A stretch of DNA of 64,000 nucleotides from Acanthosepion esculentum (taxonomy: Eukaryota; Mollusca; Cephalopoda; Sepiida; Sepiidae). Where the stretch lies: contig OZ038482.1 of assembly GCA_964036315.1 (NCBI GenBank), positions 11,021,698 through 11,085,697 of the forward strand. The letters are read 5' to 3'. A program made the translations under genes and the position numbers. Positions within the stretch are counted from its first letter, which is position 1; each line of letters begins with the position of its first letter. The notes under the pieces are model-generated. The model had not been told where the DNA came from, searched no databases, and saw nothing but the letters and a program-made list of their open reading frames with translations. This document shows positions 22,441-35,289 of the stretch, one piece after another.

Positions 22441-22920
22441 TACAATTACTCTTATCAAACCAAATTTTATAATTTACTCAGCTTTACTGAATGATTGGTG
22501 GGAAGATTGTCGCACCAGTCTTTCAAAAATGGGTTGGGCTTGATAAACGCAGTCATTGAAAATAGGCTGAAATTTTACATTTCTTTTTCAGCAGACAAAA
22601 CATCAAAAGGGCCTCATTGTATGCATCTGTGCTACCAATATTTCAGTGAATCTGAACAACATGTACATATTAGATGTATCATAAACTTTTGCCACTGCCC
22701 TTTGTGAGCAGGCTCATAACATCAAGTTTCTATCATCATTTTCAGAGTAATATTTTGAAAAGAATGACACAAGTAATGGAGATTATTTATTTGGCTATCA
22801 GTCTACAATGTGTAACACTTTTCAAACCTCCGACTTTCTTCATTCTCCTCAATAGAATGTGAACCCAAGTTTCTTCTTCATAAAACTTACTAGGTATTTT
22901 GTATAATAGAAGAAAACTAA

Positions 22921-23035
22921 GGCTGTGCTAAAAAGTTCTTGGCCTGACCAGTAAGCTAATAAAAAACAGTCATGTTTTGTCATTTGGTCAGATTTAGGGA
23001 AGTAGGGTTTTTTCAGCACCTTTTCCCATAAATAT
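22921..23035. mobile_element. Possible small MITE
   Basis: The left end ggctgtgctaaaaagttctt and the right end ggttttttcagcacctt form short imperfect inverted ends (gtgctgaaaa). The left-end motif recurs as ggtgctgaaaagtttttagc at about 24961. Weak evidence; boundaries approximate. Confidence 0.35.
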
Positions 23036-23184
23036 AATCAAATGAAAAATCATTTGAAGTTTTTAAGGGTTTCTTGGTTAGGCTGAGCATTTTTCAAAAC
23101 CTTTACTCTATTAACAAGATGCTTTAGTCAGTCATCTTTTATATTGGTTATCTCTTGGCCAATCAGAATTTTCTTTTTCTTTTT

Positions 23185-24010
23185 AATCATTTCATCCCAA
23201 GCAAGGCAATAATGTCACTGAGATGCACACTGGGTGTTACAGGGAGTGAATGAGAATGAGAAGACTTTAGTGAGGAAAAGTAAAATAAAAGAACAGGATT
23301 CAGGAAGGCAGAACATGGCTATTGATGTTGCATTTAAATTTTTGAAAACTGGGAAGCAAGAAATTGGAAAAGAGTTCCATGGGCAAGAAAAGAAACTATT
23401 AAAATAGAACTGATGTCTGCATGTAGCAAGTTCGACAATAAATCTGTGAGGAGACATTTTCCAATCTAGTAGCATGCTTAAATTCATGCAGTAAAGGCAC
23501 TAAGGAGGAGAGCACACCAGAAGAATTGCCATGAAACAATTTGTAGAAAAGGCAGAGGGAAGCCATGTCACATCGGTGGGAAAGTGACTAATGTAAAGAT
23601 GTCAGGTCAGGATCAATTATATTACAGTTCCTTTGAATTTTGTAAAGAATCCCAAGAGATATAATTGGAGAATCAGACCAGATATCACAGCAATATTCCA
23701 TGCACAGACAAATGGTAGATTTATAAATGTGCAAGAAAAATTCCTACAAGAAAAAATTGTCTGACACAACACAGCGAACCAACTTTCCTATCAGTAAACT
23801 AGCACTTGATTCAATATAATCATTCCACTGCATGCCAGTGGAAAACATGATCCCAAGAAAGTGCAATGTTTTTCCAGGTATTTAGCATTAGCCATGTTGA
23901 TGGAAAGCAGGAAAAGGTTTTCTGTGGAAATTAAAACACAGCAGTTTTGTTTTGGAGGTTTTAAAATTAGAAGGAAAACCCTGATTTTTAAACCTCTGCT
24001 GCCCTGCAAC
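23185..24010 (-). mobile_element. CR1-like LINE 3' region
   Basis: Third copy of the LINE family of 8025-9175. Read on the minus strand: ENLFLLSINMANAKYLEKHC then TFLGSCF, then a KLVRCVVSDNFF block, HIYKSTICLCMEYCCDIW, and the C-terminus FFSCPWNSFPISCFP and FKNLNATSIAMFCLPES. The 3' terminus is at 23185-23220 (catcccaagcaaggcaataa on the plus strand). It contains several frameshifts and is 5'-truncated at about 24010. Confidence 0.8.
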
Positions 24011-25119
24011 CAAACCCAAACAAAATGATACAGAATAATAAAAATGTATAAAGTATTACACTTTCTGTTATCTCCTCCTGTATATAGAAAATAAAAATAT
24101 ATTTATATGCAAAAAGAAGGATCTTTTTTGAAAGGTGAAAAAAAGAAAAAAGGCGGAAGATCACCTACAAATTTGTCTTTGTCATCAAAGATACATTCTT
24201 CGCCCTTAGTTTTACGATTGTTAATGGCTGTCAGGTTTGCTGAGGAATGCTACACCCAAATTCTTGCCAGCAATATTAAAGGAAGAAAATATGGTCGTCC
24301 AGAAAACGTATTGCTGCTTTTGACTATTGATTTACTTTACCTCTGGCAGGTGATAATGATTATTCATCTTTACAGCTGCAGAATGTGTCATATTTGGGAT
24401 TCTTCAGAATTCTTAGTGGTGCTGGGGAGCATGGGGTGGGAGAACGATCAATGATTATCTCGTCTCCATAAGGCTTCAAGATATCAGCCTTCAGGTTTTT
24501 AGCAAAGAAAAATGCCCCTTTATTTCGCTTACAATCCATGAATTGTTTTGGTTTAGTGTTTTTCATTTTTAAAATAATGTTTGTTTCAATGGCTTTTTGA
24601 ATTGAAGAAGTCAATTTCCTTTGCGGTTGTGCATTGGCTTTTGAGTTTTTGTCCAGCCATGATTGATTTTGATTTTCTTTCTCTTAATTCAAATTTAAAT
24701 TTTGTTTGCTGAAATTGTTTCTTTTGATAGCATCAGAAGTGGATTTATTAAGAATAAGCTGCCATAATAATTTCAGGATTGTTTTTGAAAGATGTTTTTA
24801 CACATCACCAAATCAGATTTCAAGTGTTTTGGACACAAAACTTAATGAGGTATAAAAATGAAAAGCTGTCTTATCATGAGGTATTCAGAAACTATTCAAG
24901 ACTATTGCAATAATGTCATATTGAGTTTTAACTGATAGAGGCCACTATATGTTGGGGGGGGTGCTGAAAAGTTTTTAGCCTGTCGTACTTTGAATCTGAT
25001 TTGTCAAATTTTGATATGTCTAAAGCCATCAGCACTCTCATGTGAATTAAACCATTCTATGAAAAATTAGTTCTTAGTCTGTTGTACTTCTACAAATCTG
25101 ATTGTTAGTCAAATTTTTT
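24011..25119. other. Unannotated stretch
   Basis: Open frames at 24107-24454 (+) and 24360-24614 (-) overlap antisense and show no recognisable domain. The left-end motif of the possible MITE at 22921 recurs near 24961. No gene supported. Confidence 0.4.
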
Positions 25120-25325
25120 GGGGGTAGACTGTTCTCATTCCACTGCTCATATCCCAGGGATATCATTTAGTTTTTATTTTATTTAGTACTGCTCAGTTAT
25201 TGCTTACCTGTTTCCAGTGTATACAAATACACACTGCCTCTTCCAGGGATTGAACTCACAATCACCAAATTCACAAACCAACCATTTTAATTCACTAGGC
25301 CATTGTCCCATAGGACAATTTAAAA
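25120..25325 (-). mobile_element. tRNA-derived SINE
   Basis: On the minus strand: ggacaatggcctagtgaatt (A-box region), then tttgtgaatttggtgattgt and B box GAGTTCAATCCC. This is the same head as at 17230 and 63725. The body at the far end carries ggggtagactgttctcattc on the plus strand, a segment shared with the SINE arms at 33575, 35035 and 40382. Confidence 0.75.
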
Positions 25326-25464
25326 ATAAGTGTTTTAAAAATATCATGGAATAGAACGACATTATTACTGAGTTATATTTAAAATATTAGTTTCTAAACA
25401 GTGGTTAAATTTGAAGTCCTCAATTTAGTTTACCGCTAGGGAATACCAGGTGCTGTAAACTTTG

Positions 25465-25720
25465 ATGTGTGGGTGGTGTAGTGGATAATGGCTTGAAATT
25501 GGAAATCAAAGAACTGACTTCTAATTCCTGTCAGGTTCATTATATTTACTTATGCAAAAATACCCTTAGGAAAGGTATGAATCCACCTCTTCTCCCCTCA
25601 GCTATGGGTTAATTAGTAGGACCTGTATAAGTAAATGATTATTATCAATAAAAAATTCTTACAAGTATTTTCTGGATTTAAATAACCTAGAAAGGTTGAT
25701 AAGCTGTAAAAAATCAAATC
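25465..25720 (+). mobile_element. tRNA-derived SINE with LINE-type tail
   Basis: The head is gtgggtggtgtagtggataa (A-box position); the B-box region is degraded. The body ccttaggaaaggtatgaatc and cttctcccctcagctatggg matches 5600 and the minus copy at 47955. The 3' end aaaggttgataagctgtaaa resembles the shared retroposon/LINE tail (gttgatatgccattaaaca). Confidence 0.65.
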
Positions 25721-27493
25721 AATAAATTTAGTATAAAAAATGTCTAATAATATCAATTAAATTAATTAGTGATTACAATTGCCATTTGTCATCTTTTACA
25801 TTTAAAAGCATTCACTAAAATATTTGCCTTGTAGGTTTAAAATATTAAATCCTCTCTAGATAGCATATTCCAAATACTTGCAGGATGTTCATTATTTCTC
25901 TGCTTTTAAATATTGTTTGTGTATAATATTTGATTTTTATCAGAAGGAATTTTAAATTTCATGCCTTTCTTAAAGCACAAACCCCAAATGACTCTAACAG
26001 CCCGTTTTAAATGTCATGAACTGCAAATATCTATTAAGGTCCAGTATTGTTGATGCCATCTTTACAAAGGACATTTTGCAACACGTATCACAAAATGGGA
26101 GCTGGTAAGTGGAAAAGTAAACAAATTCTTTAAGGATGAAAATATGTGAAAATATTCAGTCAAAAAAATCAGCACTATGTAAATTGACTTCCCTATTTGT
26201 AAAAAAATTTTGTACATTAGTATTTTTTTTTTTTTTTTTTTTGTAAGACCTTCCTTGGGTCACCACACTTACAGGTATAAAAAAAAATGCATTAATTTTT
26301 ATCAATTTATAAGTGGAGCCTATTCATAATATCAGTAGTCCAAAAAATCAATATTTGACTTTTAATAGTTGGACTTAACCGTTATTTACAAATTTTAAGT
26401 TTGAAAGTGTTGTTACATTTTTTATACCTTTTTTTACATTTCTTCTAATTGGATAAAAAAAATTCCTTTTTATTCTGCCATGTCTTAAGAGATATCTAAA
26501 GAATGCTAATGTAGAAAAATTATTTCCTAAAAATTTTTCACTTTTTTTTTTTTTTTTTAAAGGGACCATTCTATTTAAGTAGTGCTAAAAAAACATTATT
26601 TTTTTTTTTTAAGTAAATCTTATGGGCAGATATTCCAAGCTCTCCATTATTGTTACTTCACTAGAATTGTACTAGTGTCTCTAAATGTGTGGATTTTGCT
26701 CTGAGGCAAATGAAAAGACATGAATAATTAATTTTGATTTAATTGAATATGTCAAATTTTCATTTGGTTGAAAATGTTGTTCCTATTTCATAGTTTGTCA
26801 TTTGAATAACTAACAATACTCAAGAGTTTCTGTTTAGATTTCAAGCTGTGTGAAATATCTGTTTTCATTTGTTTATCATTGAATATATTGAAGCTAAATG
26901 TGCCTCTTTTGTACACTTTAAGTTTTTCTTCTTTCAGTATTTTTCAATAAATGATAGAATGGTTTTCTTAAAATGCTTTCAACCAAGTATATTTAATTTA
27001 TTGTTTTATATCAATGTGTGTCAATGTACAATTTTAGGGAGTAGAATATGATAGAAATATGGCTGCTTGCTCGCCATAACTAAGTACCAAATTATGTTCC
27101 AAGAATGCATTATTGTTTGCTATTTTGATTTATATAAACAAAAAAAAAGAAAAAAAAAAGATTCATACCTAAAGAAAAAGATTTACTAAGCAAACAATTC
27201 TCTGGTATAATCATTAAAAAGAGAGAGATAAATTATGGTTTCTAATATTTAAGTTAAATATACAATGTTTGAAATAAATTTCTTCAAAAATACAGTATTT
27301 GTTACATTTTATTTTATTTGGTGTCTTGACTAAGAATAAGTTATAGTCGGTGGTCATTGAAAAATTATTACATCTGATGATTTCAGTTGAAAGCAAAAAT
27401 TTGCTGATTATTACAAAACAGATGATTTAATGTTTTATATTTTTTATACAGAAGAAAGTAAGAATCAAATTTTAATTTTTGATTGTTTAATTA
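25721..27493. other. Unannotated AT-rich stretch
   Basis: Contains homopolymer T and A runs (about 26222-26242, 26543-26560, 27141-27160). No gene or repeat family recognised. Confidence 0.4.
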
Positions 27494-28846
27494 AATCTTT
27501 TGTTTCTTTCACTCATCCATAATCTTTTGTTTCTTTCACTCATCCATAATCTTTTGTTTCTTTCACTCATCCATAATCTTTTGTTTCTTTCACTCATCCA
27601 TAATCTTTTGTTTCTTTCACTCATCCATAATCTTTTGTTTCTTTCACTCATCCATAATCTTTTGTTTCTTTCACTCATCCATAATCTTTTGTTTCTTTCA
27701 CTCATCCATAATCTTTTGTTTCTTTCACTCATCCATAATCTTTTGTTTCTTTCACTCATCCATAATCTTTTGTTTCTTTCACTCATCCATAATCTTTTGT
27801 TTCTTTCACTCATCCATAATCTTTTGTTTCTTTCACTCATCCATAATCTTTTGTTTCTTTCACTCATCCATAGTCTTTTGTTTCTTTCACTCATCCATAG
27901 TCTTTTGTTTCTTTCACTCATCCATAGTCTTTTGTTTCTTTCACTCATCCATAATCTTTTGTTTCTTTCACTCATCCATATTCTTTTGTTTCTTTCACTC
28001 ATCCATAGTCTTTTGTTTCTTTCACTCATCCATAGTCTTTTGTTTCTTTCACTCATCCATAATCTTTTGTTTCTTTCACTCATCCATAATCTTTTGTTTC
28101 TTTCACTCATCCATAATCTTTTGTTTCTTTCACTCATCCATAATCTTTTGTTTCTTTCACTCATCCATAATCTTTTGTTTCTTTCACTCATCCATAATCT
28201 TTTGTTTCTTTCACTCATCCATAATCTTTTGTTTCTTTCACTCATCCATAATCTTTTGTTTCTTTCACTCATCCATAATCTTTTGTTTCTTTCACTCATC
28301 CATAATCTTTTGTTTCTTTCACTCATCCATAATCTTTTGTTTCTTTCACTCATCCATAATCTTTTGTTTCTTTCACTCATCCATAATCTTTTGTTTCTTT
28401 CACTCATCCATAATCTTTTGTTTCTTTCACTCATCCATAATCTTTTGTTTCTTTCACTCATCCATAATCTTTTGTTTCTTTCACTCATCCATAGTCTTTT
28501 GTTTCTTTCACTCATCCATAGTCTTTTGTTTCTTTCACTCATCCATAGTCTTTTGTTTCTTTCACTCATCCATAATCTTTTGTTTCTTTCACTCATCCAT
28601 AGTCTTTTGTTTCTTTCACTCATCCATAGTCTTTTGTTTCTTTCACTCATCCATAATCTTTTGTTTCTTTCACTCATCCATAATCTTTTGTTTCTTTCAC
28701 TCATCCATAATCTTTTGTTTCTTTCACTCATCCATAATCTTTTGTTTCTTTCACTCATCCATAATCTTTTGTTTCTTTCACTCATCCATAATCTTTTGTT
28801 TCTTTCACTCATCCATAATCTTTTGTTTCTTTCACTCATCCATAAT
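27494..28846. repeat. 27-bp minisatellite, about 50 copies
   Basis: The unit reads aatcttttgtttctttcact + catccat and repeats about 50 times with almost no variation except one position near its end (cataa/catag/catat). Since 27 is divisible by three, both strands stay open: 467 codons on + and 450 codons on - as (MSERNKRLW)n. Variant units form two clusters (about 27868-28040 and 28490-28650) with nearly the same order, about 621 bp or 23 units apart, pointing to a higher-order duplication. Very low divergence indicates recent expansion or homogenisation. The frames are most simply by-products of unit length. Confidence 0.97.
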
Positions 28847-30004
28847 TTTTCTCATCACCCCCACCCTTTGCAAATAGGAAAACCTCAGAAAATTTCTTTC
28901 TAAATTCAGTTTTTTGGTATTTTAATCAACCAATGTTTTCAGTTTTTGATTCTTATCTCCAAAGCCATGCATTTGCAAATTCATGTTTATATGTTTCTCT
29001 CTAACTACAAATTCCATACTTCTTTGCCAATTTGCAAGTGGGCCGTATTTGAATGATTTTTCTGCTGAACATCTGCTCTCAACTGGAACAAAGTCTCCTC
29101 CCACCCTCAGAAAACAGCTATTATATTTTTTTAGTGAACATAAACTCAGGCTGGATTACAATAAATACAAACTATTAATAATGGAAAATGTTATTATATG
29201 AATGTCAGAATTGATAATTCCTTGTGGTGTCATTACTCTTCAGCAATCTTTTGTGTATATATTCTATGACAGTCTGACATTTAATCTTGATGGCTTTGTG
29301 TAGAAATGGTCAGGTTCCAAGAGATGATCTCAAGATATTAAGGGCATTGAATGTGTAAGAATGTCTTATAAAAATTTGGTTTTCTTTGTAAATGTTCAAT
29401 CTGGTTTTTAATTCAGTGACATTTAAAAATAAAGGTTGTCAGTTATAGACATCATAGGTAAATGTCCATTTCTCTCGAGGGAAGAGATGTCGGGTGTGAA
29501 TTCTTTAGAAGAGCAGAAATGGATGTAAAGCCAGTAAAGATTTCTTAGAAAAAAAACAAAAAAAACAAATGGAACTCCATGTTCCTCTCAATAAGTTTTG
29601 CTGTGATCATTAAATTCTGATTTCATACTGAATATAATTCATAATCACTTTTGTAATTATCAAAGAATTAATTTGCCAATTGTCAGAATGAGAAATGGAA
29701 GCACCATTCTTATAGAATTGATTTTTCTTCTCCTTGCAGGATTATAGGAATTCTCAGAAGATAATGCAGACAAGGAATAATGTTTGGTGATTGCTTTTAC
29801 ATAAAAGGTTATCTGATGAAGTTTTGACAGTTTTTTTCTTGTTTTTTGCCTCATCACAGTTGGCACATCTGTTGCAACAGTACTTTTCTCTTTTTGATGT
29901 TTTTCTTATTAAGAGCTTTGGAAATTCTTTCAAGAGATTGTGTCTGTATTGGAAAAATAAGTATTTTTCTTTTAAGGCATTTCTCTGTCCCCAGTGCTTA
30001 TAGG
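28847..30004. other. Unannotated stretch
   Basis: Antisense open frames at 28922-29201 carry no recognised domain. Nothing else supported. Confidence 0.4.
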
Positions 30005-30840
30005 TAACATGAAATGAACATCACTTCCTTTCACAATCCTGGGTCACCTTTGGGCAAGGTGTAGTATTATTTATGCAGACTTCTCATTTGTTTTTTTTAT
30101 ATGATCATTATATGATCTTTTTTATGCAATTATATGTGGTTTGTCTAGAAAAAGTCCAATTTTTAATTTTTCCCTATGTTTATTGGTGATATGAAATGGG
30201 TATCATATTTCTGGGTCACCTTTGGGCAAGGGGCAACATTTGTTTGCCCTTACTGTGTAACATGTCAGTCATATGTAGTATCCATCGATCTCGAAAGACC
30301 ATGGATCTGCACCCAAAATATTATGTGTCTCGGCTGCTGATGGGGGTCACAGCATCTGTTATGATTATACAGGGCCCACACAGGAGTGACAGTCAATTGC
30401 AATGAATACATGTGAAGACTCTCTTCCCTGATGTCCTGTTTTTAGGGGTTTTTTTCCTTCGAACATGCTTCTCTTCAGTGGCAAGACTCTGTTTGTTCAC
30501 TCCTCAGTCATCAGTGTAAGTTATGTCTTCAGCATGAGTGATCGATGACAACATCTTCCCACCTCTTAACGTCCCTGTCACTTTTGCAGGCATCTTTGAA
30601 CCAAAGATGTGGTCACTTTCATGCTGGTGGCCAGTTCCCTATACAGAAGGACCCTGGGTTCCCATGTTTTGATAACGCAGTGAGACGACATGGTAGTCTT
30701 CTCTCCAGGGCACAGGCCTGGGCAATGTTTTATGAGAGATAGTTGCCCATGCAGCAGGTCTCCCCACTCCATGCCACTGATGTTGTCCAATAGAGTCCAA
30801 TACAGCTTGGTACTGATAGCATCACTGGAGTTGCCAGTAC
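30005..30840. repeat. Unclassified GC-richer segment with internal duplication
   Basis: A segment containing ctgggtcacctttgggcaag occurs twice (about 30039-30058 and 30211-30230) with similar flanks (acatgaaatgaacatc / atatgaaatgggtatc). From about 30255 to 30840 the sequence is noticeably GC-richer (tccatcgatctcgaaagacc, gggcccacacaggagtgaca), looks like an old dispersed repeat, and has only fragmentary frames. I could not assign it. Confidence 0.4.
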
Positions 30841-32805
30841 AAAGTTAAACATAATGTTCTGACTGTCTCATGGACCTGTCTCCAGGTTTGTCCTCAAGGT
30901 TTACTCCAGAAACCTTTACCATGATTATGCATTTTAATAAGTAAGTTAAGAGAAAGATTTTACAAACTTCAACCAACATTAATGCTAACAGTTCAACCAG
31001 CAAATTCCAAATGTTCCCTTATAAAGAAACGACTAATCTCTCCATTATCATTTACATTAAATTTGTTAAAATATCTGGCCATTTTGAATATTTCTAGAAC
31101 TGGTTGTGTGGTTTTGTTGTAATTTAGCAATAAATGAATTTAATAATGGGAAAGGCTGATGTGAACTTGGTTGCCCTATGACCTTCAAATTCACAATGAG
31201 AAGGTAGATTTTTCAACTCTCCAGCAGGGTCTTTTGCCAACACCACATCACCCAGGGCTGTTTATCTCCCCTCCTCCTCCACTTCAGATTCACCATTCTG
31301 TCACTACTACCTATCATTGCTATTTGCAACTCATCCATAATAAATAACATAATCTTTAGGTTATCAGAATTAATTATTGATTGCCATTATTTTAATCATC
31401 ATCTGTCCTAGATTGGCAAACTAATTTATCACTTAGGAAAGTTGATACCTTTTGGATCTTTTCTGCTTTATACTATGAATGTTTTATGGGTTCTGGGAAA
31501 ATTGATGAGCAGGTGAAGCTGACATTTGAGCTAAAATGCTTTCTTATTTTATCTAATGTATGTTAGTTTAGCTTGCTGACTGGATAGTTACAAATGGACA
31601 AAGACTAAAACCAATGTACTAAACTTGAGAAAAAATTACAGATTTTCATCAAGAGTTTCCTTCATTATTCTCATTTTCGTTTACAAAGTTTCAATTACTT
31701 TTTTCTTGATTTAAAATGCATCACATGATGCTTCTTATGGGATGACATTAACCAAGTTATGGGTGGATCTATTCTCATTTCAGCCTTTATAAGATTGCAT
31801 TGACCTCTTCATAAGGACATCTATTTCCTCTTCAGCCTTTTTAAAATGGCATTGTCCTCTTTATGACGAGATCTAGTCTCTATTCAGTCTGTGATAGGAT
31901 TGCTAAAGACCAAAGTGATAGCAAAATCTCTAGTCTTTATTGATTGAGCTCTTAATGTCACATCAGCCTCTTCATACCCTGAGAGTTTACCCTGGGACAA
32001 TGGTGGAAACTCGCAGGACATTGATAGTTAATCTGATCTTCACTTAGTGCTCGAGAAACCTAACTCAATGCTTAAATACTGTATTCTTAATCAAAATTCT
32101 AGTTTGTTTTTGTCTCTCCACATTTTTTTCTTTAAAATATTCTGAGGAGAGACATTTTCTTGTCTCTAATGGTATAATATGCATAAGTTTATTTAGTTAA
32201 AAAGTCACTGGCTCTTTACAAAGTATTTGGTATAAAATCTGATACATTGATTATCTCCCCTGTCATTACTTGAATACAAATTGATTTACCAAAGTTGTAA
32301 TTATCTGTTCTTTTCTATTTAACTCTAGAGTTTGTAATTTTCATTACATATTTTTAGATGACATTCACTGAAATAATTGCTTCTCTTGGCATTTGTGTCT
32401 TCACTATTAAAAAAAACAAAAATAAACTTAATGGACATTCTAAATGACATCTTAAAACAAACTGAAGAATGTGATCCATTTTCTTTTAGGAAAAAAAATT
32501 CTTTGTATAAATTCTTCAAATAAGATTTTCAAATTTCATGGTGAAGATTCTAACATGATTTTTCATTTGTGAGCTATAAGCTTCATTTGTATTTCTTATC
32601 TCAAAAGTTTCCATAAGGTATTTTTTTCAGTCCTGATATGAACAAGAATTTTGAAATGTTAAACAAATTAGGAAATGTTTTCCAAAGTGCAACATTTAAA
32701 AAGTAATGAAAACATAACAGAAACAACACTCTTATCTCAAATAAGAACTGAAATATTTTAATTGGGTTTTATTTCAGTGAACACTTGTTAACTTCAGTTG
32801 ATAAG
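30841..32805. other. Unannotated stretch with a 52-bp triplicate
   Basis: About three imperfect tandem units of roughly 52 bp lie at about 31766-31920 (gatctattctcatttcagcc / catctatttcctcttcagcc / gatctagtctctattcagtc). Otherwise no gene or repeat recognised. Confidence 0.5.
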
Positions 32806-32820
32806 ACATTAAAAACTTTG

Positions 32821-33406
32821 GTCCTGGGTATGCCAATAAACTGCATCTGGCAACAAGGCATCTGATAAGGAGATTGGCAGTTTTGTTGAGCATGGAACCA
32901 CCTTTTAATTGTTGTTGTGGGGAGTTAGCACTTGTTAGGGTCCCATTTATGGGCAATTAGTGAACCCCCAAACAAAATCAAAACACTATTAAAGTAGAAA
33001 AATACATTTTATAGTAAAAATACCTGCAATATATCATTATATAAAAATATTACCAACAATATGCATGTACTAACAAATCATAGTGACTTCACCCAAATTC
33101 GTTTAAATACTACCAAACAACCAACATTAACTCTTTCATGGCATTAATTCATATAATATCCCACAATTTCTTAAAGAAATCCAACTCTATTCCAAAATAT
33201 AAATTTAACAAAACTCCAGCATAAAACATCACCACCTCTAGTAATTATGGCCACACAAACATGTCTATGCACAAAAGCTGAGTATCATCTACCATGTATT
33301 CAATTGTCAAAGCAGAATAACATATATTTTTATTACTTTCAAGCTCCCAAGAAAATTAAATTTCAGCATTAAATGACCCATAAGGATGTTGATGTGCCAT
33401 TAAACA
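32821..33406 (+). mobile_element. VNTR-containing retroposon, copy 3, with 15-bp TSD
   Basis: It starts gtcctgggtatgccaataaa and shares aactgcatctggcaacaagg, ctgataagg, ggaaccacct and gggtcccatttatgggcaat with its relatives. It then has VNTR-type units (tatagtaaaaatacctgcaa, aaaatattaccaacaatatg), about 290 bp also present at 47228-47520, and the tail cagcattaaatgaccc + gttgatgtgccattaaaca. A perfect TSD acattaaaaactttg lies at 32806-32820 and 33407-33421, so both ends are secure. The 5' start agrees with copies 1 and 2 (TCCTG(g/t)GTA), which marks a true family 5' end rather than truncation. Confidence 0.9.
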
Positions 33407-33574
33407 ACATTAAAAACTTTGTGGCTACTGAAGAGCAGACAATCTCTTGCATGTAAAGCTAAGTGCGCTTAGTAAATATCTAATCTGTAATCATGATTAT
33501 TATTTAAACTTATTATTTACTTAAAGTCAGACTGATGCCGTTCTCATTATTGTCACAATGTTTTGGACATTGTG

Positions 33575-33790
33575 CCCTCCAACCTTCATTTGGTGATTGT
33601 CAATCCGGGTAACCTTCAGGGAATTTGAAATTGAACCCTTTAATCTATGGGGGCATATTGTTCTCATTCCACTGTGCATGTTTAAGGATGTGTTTTTTTA
33701 AACATCACCCCGTTATTTGCTAGTAATTACTATTCCACCAAATTCATGACCAAACACTTTAAGTCTCTCTGTTATTCTGCTGTGGGTTTA
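33575..33790 (-). mobile_element. Degraded tRNA-SINE
   Basis: On the minus strand acttaaagtgtttggtcatg + aatttggtgg resembles the SINE head at 17230/25120, but the B-box section is lost. The shared segment gggggcatattgttctcatt (plus strand) and an attgaacccttt block match other SINE bodies in the window. Confidence 0.5.
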
Positions 33791-35034
33791 TAGTGAATGC
33801 TGATAAAAGTAAAATAGAATAAAAAATATAAAAAGAATTAAAATTAAAATAAGGCTTTCCTTCATAACACTTATCTCTTTTTTTACTCTCTCTCTCAACT
33901 AATGAGAAGGTAACCCTCAAATAAATAGAGGAAGAAGAAAAGACTGAACCCGGCTGAAAAATGACTGAAGTTTGCAGGACTAGAGCCTACTTATTTATGG
34001 CTATAAATCTACCAAAATAAGACAGGCTCCATGCATAACATCCATTACATTAAAAAAGAAAAAGAAAGGAATGCTAGAAAATAATTTGGGCCAAGCAAAG
34101 AGACCTTTGATGTTAACCAAAACCAAGGTTCATGCCAGAGTCTCAGAGCATGTTCAAAAGGATATAAGCTCAAACCTCTGACTGAGGTGGCAACAGTGAC
34201 AACAAGAGATGTAGCCGTCAAAAAACCCAACCATATGTGATGTATGAAGAAGTAGAGGTCTTCTGCTAATTATATTGCTGCTCTGCTTAGGGCCGATAAA
34301 AACACAGATTGACACTGAATTATTTCTAAGATGACTACTACTTCTAGTAGTAAGATCTGACTTCAAAACTGCACACTACTAGGCCGAAAGGGATATTTCT
34401 CCAGACTGCTACCAATATCCACCTTGTAAACGAACATTTTGCTCCACTGAAGATCAAAAGACTCCCTCTAAATCAAATAAAAAATATATTATTTACTTCA
34501 TACTCTTGACACAGTTTGTTTTATTCTGAAGTTTCTGATAACTAACCCTCTGGCACAACCTACCACAAGTTTATTGATTATTGATCTTCATCCATTTGTC
34601 TACTCAGAACTTGTTCTTTCAAAATGTAAGGAACTTTTATAAAATAAAACTTTTACCAAATTTCACAAAAGACCACATTAGTGATTTGTTTATGAAACAA
34701 CCACTTCTCTAAATTATTCTGTTTCTAATTTAATAAGAGGTTTGGTCATAAAGAAAATATATAAAAATCTCTAAGTCCCACAAAATCTTGTTGACTTTAT
34801 TAGTTAATAATTGCATTTTAGAAATTCTCCCAAAAAGCATTTGAATCAAACTGTAAGATCTTTCCTGTAATTCTGAAAGGTTTTTCTCTCTGTTAAAATT
34901 ATTTGCTTTTGCCGTTATATTATTGCCATTCCATTCTACAGCCTTCTTCAAATGTATAATCCATAAAACTAGAGGAGTCTCTTTTCTACAAAAAAGAAAA
35001 GTTGGTAAACTAAAAAATGGTATCTGTCTATATT
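33791..35034. other. Unannotated stretch
   Basis: No gene recognised. Open frames at 34045-34366 (-) and 34730-35119 (-) have no domain; the second overlaps the SINE fragment that follows. Confidence 0.4.
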
Positions 35035-35220
35035 TCTGAGATGAAGTATTGTAACTATTTGCACTATTTACAGTGTTAAAGGTGTTGTCCTCATCTTTGT
35101 CATATTCATGACTTTTCAACCTTTGTATGCTCCGGTCTTCTTCGGACTATTGGAATTTTGAACCAGACCCTTTATTTAGTCCATGGGGGTAGATTGTTTT
35201 AGTTCTACGTAGCATCCCTT
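35035..35220 (-). mobile_element. SINE arm fragment (same family as the 40.4 and 46.3 kb palindromes)
   Basis: On the plus strand: tatttctgagatgaagtatt, gcactatttac, gtcctcatctttgtcatatt, ctccggtcttcttcgg, and gggggtagattgttttagtt. Each segment has a counterpart in the left arm of the 40382-41020 insertion. The tRNA head is missing, so this is a 5'-truncated single copy. Confidence 0.75.
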
Positions 35221-35289
35221 TTTTTGATGACACTGAAATATTCAATAGGTCTGGCTCATTCCCAGCAATGTGAGGTATAAGAGTAATTA

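Noticed and set aside
24107..24614. Antisense pair of 115- and 84-codon frames
   Set aside because: No domain recognised, starts within a low-complexity K-rich stretch, and no splice context on either strand.
27494..28846. CRISPR array
   Set aside because: The 27-bp units are contiguous with no unique spacers, and the genome is animal.
27487..28903. Two long overlapping open frames (450 codons -, 467 codons +) as genes
   Set aside because: Both are direct consequences of a stop-free 27-bp unit whose length is a multiple of three; there are no unique flanking domains.
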